This document shows positions 54,561 to 63,343 of a stretch of DNA of 64,000 bases, one piece after another. This DNA is from JAWKXU01 sp020446465 (GTDB taxonomy: Bacteria; Pseudomonadota; Alphaproteobacteria; Sphingomonadales; Sphingomonadaceae). The DNA lies in contig JAWKXU010000001.1 in the NCBI GenBank assembly GCA_041396845.1, positions 372,001 to 436,000 on the forward strand. Direction: 5' to 3'. The notes beneath the pieces were generated by a model. The model saw only the letters and a list, made by a program, of their open reading frames with translations. It did no database searches and was not told where the DNA came from. The position numbers and the translations under genes are program-made. Within the stretch, counting starts at the first letter, position 1, and every line of letters starts with the position of its first letter.

Positions 54561-54662
54561 AGCATTTCGAGAAAAAGTTGACTGACTTATTCGGCCAGGA
54601 AATGCGACAAATCAAAAGCCTATAACGTTTCGTCCGATGCAATCAGATCACGAAACGCTATA
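54561..54662. repeat. Two tandem palindromes between convergent genes
   Basis: First stem: GCATTTC (54562-54568) with GAAATGC (54599-54605). Second stem: TATAACGTTTCG (54621-54632) with CGAAACGCTATA (54651-54662), 11 of 12 pairs. The composition recalls the element at 3571-3622 (AGAGC...ATTTC). It may act as a two-way transcription stop between the DUF389 and FAAL genes, or be a dispersed extragenic palindrome. Confidence 0.65.
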
Positions 54663-54680
54663 GAGACGCTGCCCAACCCG

Positions 54681-56414
54681 TCAGGCGGCGAGGCGATAGG
54701 GTTCGATCTCGCCTGAGAGATAGAGCTTTTTCGCTTTCGCCCGGCTGAGTTTGCCTGAACTGGTGCGCGGCAACGTGCGCGGCGGAACCAGTTCGACAAC
54801 GCAGTTCATGCCAGTGATCGAACGCACCTTGTCGCGGATTTCGTCACGCAACCTGACCCGTTCGACAGGGTCGGAAACCCGGCAATGGACGAGCACGGCG
54901 GGGGCTTCTTCGCCATTTTCCGTCTCGACCGCAAAGGCGGCAATGTCGCCCTGGTGGAAACCGGGGAGCTGTTCCACGGCCCATTCAATATCCTGTGGCC
55001 AGTGGTTCTTGCCGTTGATGATGATCATGTCCTTGGCGCGGCCGACAATGAACAGATAGCCATCGGCCATGTAGCCCATGTCGCCTGTATCCAGCCAGCC
55101 ATCGACCAGACATTCGCTGGTCGCGTCCGGATCGCGGAAATAGGAGTGCATGACACTCGGCCCTTTGCACCACACTTTACCAATGTGATGATCGGACAGT
55201 TCCTTGCCGCTTTCCCCGCGGATTTCGATGTCCATGTCGCGCACGGCCTTGCCGCAGTTGACAATGGCGCGATAACGGGCGGGGCGCGACAGATCACGCG
55301 GAACGCCCGAAAGACGCTCTTCCTCCACCAGTTCGACGCGGATGCCTTCACCCGGCGGCATGATCGTCACGGCGAGAGTGGCTTCTGCCAACCCATAGCT
55401 TGGCAGGAACGCGCTTGCCTTGAAACCGGCGTCGGCAAAGGCATTGACGAAGCCTTGCATCACGTCGGGCCGGATCATGTCTGCTCCGTTTCCAGCCAGC
55501 CGCCAGCGCGACAGGTCGAACCGTTCGGCCACGTTGGACTGGCTGGAGATGCGCCGCGCGCAAATGTCATACCCAAACGTGGGGGAATAGGAGACGGTCG
55601 TGCCTTCGTTGCGGCTGATCATGTCGAGCCATGCCAGCGGGCGGCGGGCGAAATCCTCGGTCTTCAGGTAGTCGACCGAAACCTGATTGGCGATAGGCGA
55701 AAGGAAGCAGCCCACCAGTCCCATGTCATGATACCACGGCAGCCAGCTGATGCAGCGATCATGCTCTTCCAGTTCCATCCCGTGCGCGTGACCGGCAAGG
55801 TTGTTGAGCAGCGCCTCATGCGTGACAGCAACACCGTGGGGGAAGCGGGTCGATCCGCTGGAATACTGAAGATAACAGATGTCGTCAGGGTTTGCGTCGG
55901 GCAGCGCGCAATCGGCAGCATGGCTTGCGGAAAAATCACCCCAGGCAATGCCTTCACATCCCTGCCGGCCAGCCGCAGCGCCAGCCATCTCGGCTATTTC
56001 CGCCGGGAAGAACAGGACAGTCGGGTCGCTGCTTTTCAACTGGACGGAAAGCTGTTCGATATAGTTTTCCTTGCCGCCGAAACTTGTCGGCAGGGGCAGG
56101 GGAACGGGCCATGCACCGGCATAGATCGTCCCGCAGAACAGGGCGGCAAACTCCGGCCCGGTTTCGGCAATCAGGGCGATACGATCGTTGGGTTTGATGC
56201 CGTGGGCAACAAGGCGCCGGGCCATGGCCAGCGCATCGTCACGCAGTTCGGCATAAGAATACGCACGGGTGAGGTTTCCGCGCGGATCGTGGAAGTTCAG
56301 CCCGCGCGTGCCTTGCGCGGCATAGTCGAGAGCATCCCCGAATGTGCTGAAGTCGGACCAGCGGCGCGGCAGCGCACATGTGTTGGGCGTGGGCTTCATC
56401 GTGGAATCCGTCAT
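54681..56414 (-). CDS. Fatty acyl-AMP ligase (FAAL)
   Basis: 577-residue ANL-superfamily adenylating enzyme. P-loop-like YLQYSSGSTRFPHGV, SWLPWYHDMGLVG, the A5-type SYGLAEATLAV, and GWLDTGDMGYMADGYLFIVGRAKDMIIINGKNHWPQDIE are all FAAL signatures. FAALs activate fatty acids as acyl-AMP for transfer to a carrier protein instead of CoA. No carrier protein or PKS gene lies nearby; in sphingomonads such enzymes often link to sphingolipid or acyl-serine chemistry, which is inference here. Confidence 0.9.
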   Translation of the reverse strand: MTDSTMKPTPNTCALPRRWSDFSTFGDALDYAAQGTRGLNFHDPRGNLTRAYSYAELRDDALAMARRLVAHGIKPNDRIALIAETGPEFAALFCGTIYAGAWPVPLPLPTSFGGKENYIEQLSVQLKSSDPTVLFFPAEIAEMAGAAAGRQGCEGIAWGDFSASHAADCALPDANPDDICYLQYSSGSTRFPHGVAVTHEALLNNLAGHAHGMELEEHDRCISWLPWYHDMGLVGCFLSPIANQVSVDYLKTEDFARRPLAWLDMISRNEGTTVSYSPTFGYDICARRISSQSNVAERFDLSRWRLAGNGADMIRPDVMQGFVNAFADAGFKASAFLPSYGLAEATLAVTIMPPGEGIRVELVEEERLSGVPRDLSRPARYRAIVNCGKAVRDMDIEIRGESGKELSDHHIGKVWCKGPSVMHSYFRDPDATSECLVDGWLDTGDMGYMADGYLFIVGRAKDMIIINGKNHWPQDIEWAVEQLPGFHQGDIAAFAVETENGEEAPAVLVHCRVSDPVERVRLRDEIRDKVRSITGMNCVVELVPPRTLPRTSSGKLSRAKAKKLYLSGEIEPYRLAA

Positions 56415-56547
56415 CTTGTGTTGCGTACCCTTTGTTCAGACGGGCGGTCAGTCGGCTCCCGCATGTGAACGCAAAATGACCGGCGCGGTTATTGCCGGTG
56501 AGTTTCTGGCGTTTCCCTTCTTACGGGACTGTGGCACGAATAGGGCA

Positions 56548-57126
56548 ATGCAGGAAAATGATAACCATGTTTCCGACCGCAACGGACGGCCACGCAAGGC
56601 ACGAAAACCCCTTGATTCAAAGGGTTTTGAAGAAATTGCGCTGGCTTATGTGGCGCGTTTTTCCACAACTTCGACCAAACTGGAAAGTTATCTTGCGCGC
56701 AAATTGCGTGAACGGGGCTGGGACGCGGACAGCGGCCCGATGCCCGACCCTGCCGTGATTTCGGCCCGTTTTGTCGCGCTGGGCTATGTGGATGACGCTG
56801 CCTATGCACGGGCGCGGGCTGGCGGCCTGTTGCGGCGGGGCTATGGGCCGCGCCGTATTTCCCAGGCTTTGAGCGCTGCCGGTGTGGATGCGGCCGACCG
56901 TGCCGATGTCGCGCCCGATGCGGTTGCAGAACGCCAGGCGGCTCTGGTCCTGGCGCGCAAGCGGCGCTTCGGGCCGTTCGGGCGGGGCGAGCCAGATCGC
57001 AAGCTGCGCGAAAAACAGATTGCGGCCATGTTGCGCGCGGGGCACAGGCTTGAAAATGCCTGTGCGCTTGTCGATGCACAGACGGTAGATGATGCGGTGG
57101 AGTGGGCCGGACAATGTTACGATTGA
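56548..57126 (+). CDS. recX: RecX-family regulatory protein
   Basis: 192 residues from ATG 56548 (MQENDNHVSD). Three-helix RecX repeats include LESYLARKLRERGWD and FVALGYVDDAAYARARAGGLLRRGYGPRRISQAL. RecX restrains RecA filaments. Earlier in-frame starts give a non-coding-looking N-terminus. It overlaps the DUF192 gene by 13 bp. Confidence 0.85.
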   Translation: MQENDNHVSDRNGRPRKARKPLDSKGFEEIALAYVARFSTTSTKLESYLARKLRERGWDADSGPMPDPAVISARFVALGYVDDAAYARARAGGLLRRGYGPRRISQALSAAGVDAADRADVAPDAVAERQAALVLARKRRFGPFGRGEPDRKLREKQIAAMLRAGHRLENACALVDAQTVDDAVEWAGQCYD

Positions 57127-57665
57127 AGCATCTGTATCATGGCCGGATATGGAGCGGCGTTGCGCTTGGTGTCCTGATCCTTGCCGCCTGCTCCCCGGCA
57201 GAACCGCAAGCCCGCCCGACGACGGCGGTTGCACCTGATCCGGGCGATGCAGTTCCGCCGCATCACCCCGTTTCAGGGCTGGATGTGGTGCCGCTGGTGG
57301 TTGCGCGCGATGGCGAGCGCCACGTCTTTCAGGTCGAAGTGGCCCGGACCAGCGCCCAGCAGGCGCGAGGGCTGATGTTCCGGGAAGCCATGGGGCAGGA
57401 TGAAGGAATGATTTTCCCGCGTAATCCGCCTGCGCCTGCCGCGTTCTGGATGAAGAACACGGTCATTCCACTCGATATCATCTTCGTCGGGCCGGATGGG
57501 CGGATCAACAATATCGTCGCCAACGCCGAACCCTATTCGCTTGATCCCCGGCTTTCGGTTGGGGCTGCGGGGGCAGTGCTGGAATTGAACGGCGGACGCG
57601 CCGCTGAACTGGGCATTCGGCCTGGTGATCGGGTGGAATGGAGCGATCCTGCGCGGGGTGGCTGA
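57114..57665 (+). CDS. DUF192 lipoprotein
   Basis: 183 residues with a lipoprotein-like signal (VLILAAC, Cys26), then the DUF192 domain (VFQVEVARTSAQQARGLMFREAM ... FWMKNTVIPLDIIFVGPDGRI ... VLELNGGRAAELGIRPGDRVEW). The FWMKNT motif is diagnostic. Periplasmic; function unknown. Confidence 0.88.
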   Translation: MLRLKHLYHGRIWSGVALGVLILAACSPAEPQARPTTAVAPDPGDAVPPHHPVSGLDVVPLVVARDGERHVFQVEVARTSAQQARGLMFREAMGQDEGMIFPRNPPAPAAFWMKNTVIPLDIIFVGPDGRINNIVANAEPYSLDPRLSVGAAGAVLELNGGRAAELGIRPGDRVEWSDPARGG

Positions 57666-57752
57666 CACCTGACGGGAAATCACCATCACCTTGTCCGATG
57701 GCGTGCGAGTCTTGCTTGCGTTCAGGGCACCCTTGCGGCTAACGGATGGCGC

Positions 57753-58151
57753 ATGGGAATCCTCGGCAAGATCTTTACGTGGTGGGATGGTGCGACCATC
57801 AGCACTCTGCTCAACAGCGCGATGACTGGCGAACACGTCGGCACAGACGCGCAGGGCAACAAGTATTACCGTGCGAAGAAGCCTCGCGCGGACGGCAGCG
57901 AACGGCGCTGGGTGATCTATGACGGCGCGAACGATGCCAGCAGGGTTCCTGCTGAATGGCACGGCTGGCTGCATGGCAGCCTTGATGGCGTGCCGGAAAG
58001 CAACCTGCCCCCGCCGCGTATCTGGGAAGTCGATTACACGCCCAACGCAACGGGAACTGCCAGTGCCTACCGGCCAAAAGGCGCACTGGAAATGGGCGGC
58101 AAGCGTGCAGCCGCAACGGGTGATTACGACGCCTGGACGCCGGACAGCTGA
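57753..58151 (+). CDS. NADH:ubiquinone oxidoreductase accessory subunit NDUFA12 family
   Basis: 132 residues matching the 17.2-kDa complex I subunit: an N-terminal TWWDGATISTLL, then HVGTDAQGNKYYRAKKP, RRWVIYDGANDASRVPAEWHGWLH and WEVDYTPNATGT. It is a hallmark of alphaproteobacterial complex I and supports the taxonomic call. Three bases precede the next gene. Confidence 0.93.
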   Translation: MGILGKIFTWWDGATISTLLNSAMTGEHVGTDAQGNKYYRAKKPRADGSERRWVIYDGANDASRVPAEWHGWLHGSLDGVPESNLPPPRIWEVDYTPNATGTASAYRPKGALEMGGKRAAATGDYDAWTPDS

Positions 58152-58153
58152 CA

Positions 58154-58792
58154 ATGAAGAGGCAGTTCTGGCTTGCCTCTGCGCTGGGCGCGCTGCTGTT
58201 GACCGGGGCTTGCAGCCAGGAACCCGATGCGGCGAAACCGGGAGCGGTCAAAACGGACATCCCGGATGAAGTCGCGCGCGAATTGGGCGACAAGGGGGCT
58301 TCTGCACCAACGGGCGGTAAGGATTCTTCGGGCGCAACGCCGATGAATGACAGGGTCGCCACACTTGGCCTGCTGAACAAACGCAACAATATCAGTCAGG
58401 ATATCGTCCTGAAACCGGGCGAGACACGCCGGATCGACAATGTCGTCGTCAAACTGTCCGCGTGTGAACGGACGCCGGGTTGGGAGCGCCCGTCAGAAAC
58501 CGGCGCATTCGTGCAGGTCCTGATTGAAGAGCGCAAAACCGTTGATGATCCCTTGCGCTGGCACAAGGTGTTTTCAGGCTGGCTGTTCCTGAATTCGCCT
58601 TCGCTTAACGTGGTTGAACACCCGATCTATGACGTCTGGGTCAAGAAGTGCGAGATGAAGTATCCCGGTGAAACGGCAGCGCCTGCCGAATCGTCCGGCA
58701 CGTCGCGCCCGCCTGCACCTGTCGCATCCCCGTCACCGGCACCGGCACCTTCGCCGCCAGCGCCTGCTGCTGCGGCCAATAACGACCAGTAA
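58154..58792 (+). CDS. DUF2155 lipoprotein
   Basis: 212 residues: lipobox LTGAC (Cys20), a spacer, then the DUF2155 core (VATLGLLNKRNNISQDIVLKPGETRRIDNVVVKLSACERTP ... GAFVQVLIEERK ... FSGWLFLNSPSLNVVEHPIYDVWVKKC). The Pro/Ala/Ser tail (~178-212) is antisense to the end of aat. Periplasmic, function unknown. Confidence 0.88.
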   Translation: MKRQFWLASALGALLLTGACSQEPDAAKPGAVKTDIPDEVARELGDKGASAPTGGKDSSGATPMNDRVATLGLLNKRNNISQDIVLKPGETRRIDNVVVKLSACERTPGWERPSETGAFVQVLIEERKTVDDPLRWHKVFSGWLFLNSPSLNVVEHPIYDVWVKKCEMKYPGETAAPAESSGTSRPPAPVASPSPAPAPSPPAPAAAANNDQ

Positions 58793-59421
58793 CCTTCGGG
58801 CAGGCTGCGCGGGGCCGGCTTCCTCGGATCCTTGCTTTGGGCAGCTTGCAACAAGTCGAGATATTCCTGCTGCGTGATTTCCACCGCGCCCATTGTCGCA
58901 AGGTGGTCTGTCATGAACTGGCAATCCAGCAATTCAACCCTCGCCATCCGTAACGATGCGACAAGCCAGGCCAGGGCCACCTTGGACGCATTGGTCGCCT
59001 TGCTGAACATGCTTTCGCCGCAGAAAACCCGGTCGAACCCCACGCCATATAGCCCGCCGACCAGTTCGCCATCCTGCCAGCACTCAACTGAATGTGCGTT
59101 GCCAAATTCATGCAAGGCGGCATAGCTGCGGGCAATCCTGTCACTGATCCAGCTTTCCGGATGATCGGGACGAGGGGCGGCGCAGGCTTCCACAACCTCG
59201 CGAAAGGCGGCGTTGCATGTGACCGTGAAGGTGCCTTTACGCAGAACTTTCGCCAGCGAGCGTGAACAATGGAAACCGTCGAGCGGGAGAATGGCACGTT
59301 CGCGCGGTTCTATCCAGAACAGCTCCGTATCGTCCCGGCTGTCGGCCATCGGGAAGATTCCACTGCGATAGGCCGTCATCAAGAGGCCGGGTGGAATGAT
59401 GGGGGCGGCGGGACCGTGCAC
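58627..59421 (-). CDS. aat: Leucyl/phenylalanyl-tRNA--protein transferase
   Basis: 264 residues from a GTG at 59421 (VHGPAAPIIPPGLLMTAYRSGIFPMAD). The Aat core contains WIEPRERAILPLDGFH, SWISDRIARSYAALHEFGNAHSVECW, GELVGGLYGVGFDRVFCGESMFS and LLDCQFMTDHLATMGA. It adds Leu/Phe to N-terminal Arg/Lys for N-end-rule degradation. The last ~55 residues (Gly/Ala-rich) come from DNA antisense to the DUF2155 gene, a 166-bp convergent overlap. Earlier in-frame starts reach 59616. Confidence 0.92.
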   Translation of the reverse strand: MHGPAAPIIPPGLLMTAYRSGIFPMADSRDDTELFWIEPRERAILPLDGFHCSRSLAKVLRKGTFTVTCNAAFREVVEACAAPRPDHPESWISDRIARSYAALHEFGNAHSVECWQDGELVGGLYGVGFDRVFCGESMFSKATNASKVALAWLVASLRMARVELLDCQFMTDHLATMGAVEITQQEYLDLLQAAQSKDPRKPAPRSLPEGYWSLLAAAAGAGGEGAGAGDGDATGAGGRDVPDDSAGAAVSPGYFISHFLTQTS

Positions 59422-59579
59422 AAGTTCACATATACCAGATTTTGATCCGCGATGGCATAAGGGAAGTGCCGGGGAGCTGAAAATATCCACTTGTGGTGCG
59501 CGGCGGGCAGGAAATATCGTGAACTGGCCCGTTGCGCTTGCAATGCAGCGACCCAGCCTATAAGTGCCGCCCGGCCTGC

Positions 59580-59655
59580 AGGGGTGTAGCTCAGTTGGTA
59601 GAGCATCGGTCTCCAAAACCGAGGGCCACGGGTTCGAATCCTGTCACCCCTGCCA
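59580..59655 (+). tRNA. tRNA-Trp (anticodon CCA)
   Basis: 76-nt cloverleaf with acceptor AGGGGTG/CACCCCT, D-loop TAGCTCAGTTGGTAGAGCA, anticodon stem TCGGT/ACCGA with loop CTCCAAA, T-loop GTTCGAATC and encoded CCA. It precedes secE as in many bacteria. Confidence 0.97.
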
Positions 59656-60336
59656 GGCGATTTTCTCTCATATTTCCGTATTTTATGGCATGTTCCGTCC
59701 ATCGGGATCGGGCTACAAGTGCCGGATTCTGAACGAACACCGGCGATCTTTTTCAGGAACCGGACATGTGACTCGTGCATTTTCATCGACGAACCGAGAA
59801 GCAGTCGAAGGAGAATGCCCGTGTCCAGCCCGACATATCGCAGCAGCCGTCCTGATTCCTGGACAATGCCACGTCCGTATAGCGACGCGAGCTTGCGTTT
59901 TCGTAAACACGGCCCGATCGAGCCGATGGACAAGCCCGGTTTTCTCGCGCGCCTTTTCGGGGCCTGGTAGGGTAGCTCCTTGAAGTTCAGCATTCTTCGG
60001 ATTCCTTTCTGAGGGTTGCCTTGAGCGAATTTGAGCGCAGTGCCTGACATAAGGACCAGCGCCAGCAGGTTGGGCTGCGCCGTTGTTGCGTTCCCGATAG
60101 GCCTGATTGCCCCGGCGGAAGCCCCAATTGGTAAATCATGAATGCAGCCCCGCGTTCGAGGCTTGCTTTTGCGTCACGCCGGGCCTAGATGCGTGACGTC
60201 TTCCGACATCGGAACATTGCATTGCCCCTCCCGGAACTTGACCGGGGCGGCGATGAGCCCGTGGCGGAAGGCGATGCGTGTTCAACCAGCGTTTGGCTTA
60301 CAGCAGCGTTTGACAACGACGAGGGATCGACAAGTC
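59656..60336. other. Long spacer between tRNA-Trp and secE
   Basis: 681 bp without a supportable gene. Frames on both strands exist, but the longest runs through the tRNA and is rejected. A well-placed AAAGGA before an ATG at 59993 on the reverse strand is the only hint of coding. The secE promoter should lie in the last 150 bp, but I cannot place it. Confidence 0.4.
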
Positions 60337-60531
60337 ATGGCAAAGACAAGCCCCGGCGAATTTCTCCGTCAGGTTCGTGCAGAAGCGAGCAAGGTCGTCT
60401 GGCCGACCCGGCAGGAAACAGTGACGACCGCGATATTCGTGGCGATCCTGATGGTCATTCTGGCGCTGTTCTTCCTTGGCGTTGATTCGCTGTTCGGCGC
60501 TGTGGTTCGCTGGCTCCTCACACTGGCCTGA
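60337..60531 (+). CDS. secE: Preprotein translocase subunit SecE
   Basis: 64 residues: an amphipathic N-terminal helix with EFLRQVRAEASKVVWPTRQET and a single membrane helix (TAIFVAILMVILALFFLGVDSLF). Short one-helix SecE is normal for this group. The start at 60337 is set by the family alignment. nusG follows after 41 bp. Confidence 0.95.
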   Translation: MAKTSPGEFLRQVRAEASKVVWPTRQETVTTAIFVAILMVILALFFLGVDSLFGAVVRWLLTLA

Positions 60532-60572
60532 CACGCCCCCGCACAAGCAGACAGATAACGAACGAGACGACA

Positions 60573-61109
60573 ATGGCCCGCTGGTACATCATCCACGCTT
60601 ATTCCGGCTTTGAAAACAAGGTGCGCGATTCGATTCTTTCGGAAGCGGAGCGGCTGGGCCTTTCGCAGGCTGTCGAATCGGTCGAAGTTCCGACCGAGAC
60701 CGTGACCGAAGTCAAGCGCGGCAAGAAGGTTCAGGTCGAACGCAAGTTCATGCCCGGCTATGTTCTGGCCAAGCTGACACTGACGGACGATGTCTATCAC
60801 CTCGTCAAGAACACGCCCAAGGTCACCGGATTTCTGGGCGCGGGCGGCAAACCGCAGGCCATTTCCGAGAAGGAAGCCGCACGTTACTTTGGCGGTGTGG
60901 AAGAAGCCAAGGCCGCACCCAAGCAGCAGGTCAATGTCGATTACGAAATCGGCGACAGCGTCAAAGTGCTCGACGGGCCGTTCGCCAGCTTCAATGGCGT
61001 GGTGGAAGAACTCGACTTCGACAAGAACAAGGTCAAGGTTTCGGTTTCCATCTTTGGCCGTGCAACGCCGGTCGAACTGGATTTCGAGCAGGTCGAACTC
61101 AGCAAGTAA
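60573..61109 (+). CDS. nusG: Transcription termination/antitermination protein NusG
   Basis: 178 residues. The NGN domain (RWYIIHAYSGFENKVRDSILSEAERLG ... KRGKKVQVERKFMPGYVLAKL) is followed by a KOW domain (GDSVKVLDGPFASFNGVVEELDFDKNKVKVSVSIFGR). It binds RNA polymerase and influences elongation and Rho termination. Confidence 0.96.
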   Translation: MARWYIIHAYSGFENKVRDSILSEAERLGLSQAVESVEVPTETVTEVKRGKKVQVERKFMPGYVLAKLTLTDDVYHLVKNTPKVTGFLGAGGKPQAISEKEAARYFGGVEEAKAAPKQQVNVDYEIGDSVKVLDGPFASFNGVVEELDFDKNKVKVSVSIFGRATPVELDFEQVELSK

Positions 61110-61182
61110 GCAGCCAATCGCGCAGCTATCGCGCGTGCGCGGGGCTTGCGTTCGTTATCTCTGATTGCTAGCGCGCCCTCGT

Positions 61183-61295
61183 CATTTGGGGAGTAGCTCG
61201 CCGCGCAAGCGGTTTCCTGTGTCAACATACTTGGCCGAGAGGTCATGGCGCAGGAGGACGGAGGTTCCGTTCGGGCAAGACCAATGGCACCTGAC
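61183..61295 (+). promoter_or_regulatory. Probable yybP-ykoY (Mn2+-sensing) riboswitch
   Basis: The leader of the TMEM165/GDT1 gene has the hallmark GGGGAGTAGC (61188-61197) and downstream GGGCAAGACCAATG. CATTTGG (61183-61189) can pair with CCAATG (61281-61286) as P1. A GC-rich hairpin (around TCCGGCCGGGCGGA) follows as possible expression platform. yybP-ykoY motifs bind Mn2+ and often precede such transporters, matching the gene downstream. Boundaries are approximate. Confidence 0.72.
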
Positions 61296-61361
61296 TTTCG
61301 TCCGGCCGGGCGGAAGGTCTGGTGCTGTTGCTGTCTTGATTGTCCGGCCCGGAGATTTTTC

Positions 61362-61928
61362 ATGGAAGCCATCCTGACGTCCACTGCCGTGGTTGCGCTC
61401 GCGGAAATTGGCGACAAGACGATGCTGCTGGCGATTGTGCTGGCAACCCGGTTCCGCAAACCCCTGCCGATTATCCTTGGCATTTTGTTCGCCACACTGG
61501 CCAATCACGGGATTGCGGCCTTTGTCGGGCAGTCTGTCGCTGATCTGCTGCAAGGCACCTGGTTCCGCTATGCAGTCGGGGCGAGCTTTATCGCAATGGC
61601 TCTGTGGACGCTCGTTCCTGATAAACTCGATGACGATGAAGAGCCAAAGGCGCCGCGTTTCGGTGCATTCATCACGACCCTCATTGCGTTCTTCATCGTG
61701 GAGATTGGTGACAAGACCCAGGTCGCCACCATTGCGCTGGGCGCGCAGTTCCAGAGTGTGCTGTTCGTGACGCTCGGCACGACGCTCGGCATGATGCTGG
61801 CCAATGTCCCGGCAGTCTATTTCGGCAACAGGATCGTCGACATTGTGCCTTTGAAACTGGTCCGGCTGATTGCGGCGTTGCTGTTCCTTGTCATCGGCGG
61901 CTGGGTCATAGTTGAAACGGCGATGTGA
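61362..61928 (+). CDS. TMEM165/GDT1 (UPF0016) family cation exporter
   Basis: 188 residues in two related halves, each with the family signature: AEIGDKTMLLAIVLATRF (~14-31) and VEIGDKTQVATIALGAQF (~116-133). Six membrane helices are expected. Members export Mn2+ (MneA type) or move Ca2+/H+. The start at 61362 is set by the family and follows GGAGA. A Mn2+ riboswitch upstream supports a manganese role. Confidence 0.9.
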   Translation: MEAILTSTAVVALAEIGDKTMLLAIVLATRFRKPLPIILGILFATLANHGIAAFVGQSVADLLQGTWFRYAVGASFIAMALWTLVPDKLDDDEEPKAPRFGAFITTLIAFFIVEIGDKTQVATIALGAQFQSVLFVTLGTTLGMMLANVPAVYFGNRIVDIVPLKLVRLIAALLFLVIGGWVIVETAM

Positions 61929-62059
61929 CAAGCGCGCTGTCCTGATACGGCACCAATACGCGCAATTGCGTATGCTCCACTTCATGGACTCTTGCATCGA
62001 AAACCCTATCAAAGCCGCACCTGGAAATTCAAATCTTGCGATAATTGAAAGGCTTGCCG

Positions 62060-63343
62060 ATGCTGAAGCGCGTCGCCCTGTCTGACGTCGAATTGGGCAT
62101 GTTCATTCACAAGATGGAGGGAAGCTGGTTCAAACACCCCTTCTGGAAATCCCGTTTCATGCTTGAAGATCCTGACAATCTTGAGCATTTGCGTTCCAGC
62201 GACCTCGAAAGCGTGATTATCGACACGTCGAAGGGCAAGGACGTTGCGGCGGTTTCCGGGGGGCGCCCGCCGGACGCCAGCCCTTCGCTGGCGAAACCGG
62301 TCGACCTGTCCGCACCTGTGACCAGGGCTGCTGCACTCAGAACCCGGCGCTCGGTCGATCTTGACGCAACCGGCCCTGCGACCATCGCAACAGAACTGAA
62401 AGCAGCGGGAGTTGTTGCGGACAGGGCGCAGCGGGCCGTGTCCAAAGCCTTTGCCGATGTGCGCCTTGGCAAAGCTGTCAGCATTCGCAAGGCCGAACCT
62501 CTGGTTGAGGAAATCTATGCCTCCGTTCAAAGGAACCCGCACGCATTCGGCGGGCTGATGCGGTGCAAGCTCAACAACGAATTTGTCTATCGGCACGCGC
62601 TTTCCGTCAGTGCGTTGATGGTTTCCCTTGCGCGCAAGATGCAGCTTGCCCCCGATGCGGTACGCGAAGCCGGCCTGGCCGGACTTTTCCTCGATATAGG
62701 TACTAACCTTCTGCCCAGAGAAGCCGCCGCACCCAATGGCGATTTCAGCGATGCGCCGCCGGGAATATGGCGTCAGCATGTGGGACTGGGGGAAAAGTCC
62801 CTGCGGGAATCCGGCAATTTTCCTGAAAGTGTCATTCTGGCCTGTTCGCAGCATCACGAATACATGAACGGCAGCGGGTTTCCCAATGGGCTGAAGGGGG
62901 CGGAAATTTCGCTTTTCGCCCGCATGGCGGCAATTTGCGATACCTTTGATTACCTGCTCGTGGGCGACAACAATGCCCCGCCGCTGGACCCTGCACAGGC
63001 CGTTGCCAGGCTGGGGGAGATGGCAGGTGCGTTCGATGCCGATCTGTTGCGGCACTTTATCGAATCGGTTGGCATTTACCCGGTCGGTTCCTTTGTCAGA
63101 TTGCGGAGCGACCGTCTGGCCATGATCGTGGATGAAGACCCTGATGAGGTCGACAAGCCGGTCGTCAGCCCTTTCTACTCCCTGAAAACCAGTGGGCGCA
63201 TCAGGCCAAAGACGATTGCGCTGGCGCGTTGCTATGGCGAAGACGAGATTGTCGGCATTGCGGATCTGGCCGGGCTGGAACTTCCTGAGCCTGAACAGTT
63301 GCGCGAACTGATCTTTCTGCAAACCCACAAGATGAAGAAATGA
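62060..63343 (+). CDS. Degenerate HD-GYP protein with DUF3391 N-terminus
   Basis: 427 residues from ATG 62060. A DUF3391-like N-terminus (RVALSDVELGMFIHKMEGSW) precedes an HD-GYP-type domain. The metal/catalytic HD is LD here (L211-D212 in LFLDIGT) and the GYP motif reads GFP (273-275, HHEYMNGSGFPNG). His179, His240, His265, His266 and D294 remain. HD-GYP enzymes hydrolyse c-di-GMP; loss of the HD His suggests a binding or weakly active protein. It lies between the GDT1 gene and rplK. Confidence 0.85.
   Translation: MLKRVALSDVELGMFIHKMEGSWFKHPFWKSRFMLEDPDNLEHLRSSDLESVIIDTSKGKDVAAVSGGRPPDASPSLAKPVDLSAPVTRAAALRTRRSVDLDATGPATIATELKAAGVVADRAQRAVSKAFADVRLGKAVSIRKAEPLVEEIYASVQRNPHAFGGLMRCKLNNEFVYRHALSVSALMVSLARKMQLAPDAVREAGLAGLFLDIGTNLLPREAAAPNGDFSDAPPGIWRQHVGLGEKSLRESGNFPESVILACSQHHEYMNGSGFPNGLKGAEISLFARMAAICDTFDYLLVGDNNAPPLDPAQAVARLGEMAGAFDADLLRHFIESVGIYPVGSFVRLRSDRLAMIVDEDPDEVDKPVVSPFYSLKTSGRIRPKTIALARCYGEDEIVGIADLAGLELPEPEQLRELIFLQTHKMKK

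Noticed and set aside
54885..56468. 527-aa forward frame opposite the FAAL gene
   Set aside because: It is antisense to a clear FAAL. Long antisense frames are common at this GC content.
59379..60050. 223-aa reverse frame beginning MSGTALKFAQ and crossing tRNA-Trp
   Set aside because: Part of it (GPRFWRPMLYQLSYTP) is simply the antisense of the tRNA gene, a common false prediction. Only the piece near 59993 has a plausible ribosome-binding site, and no homology is recognised.
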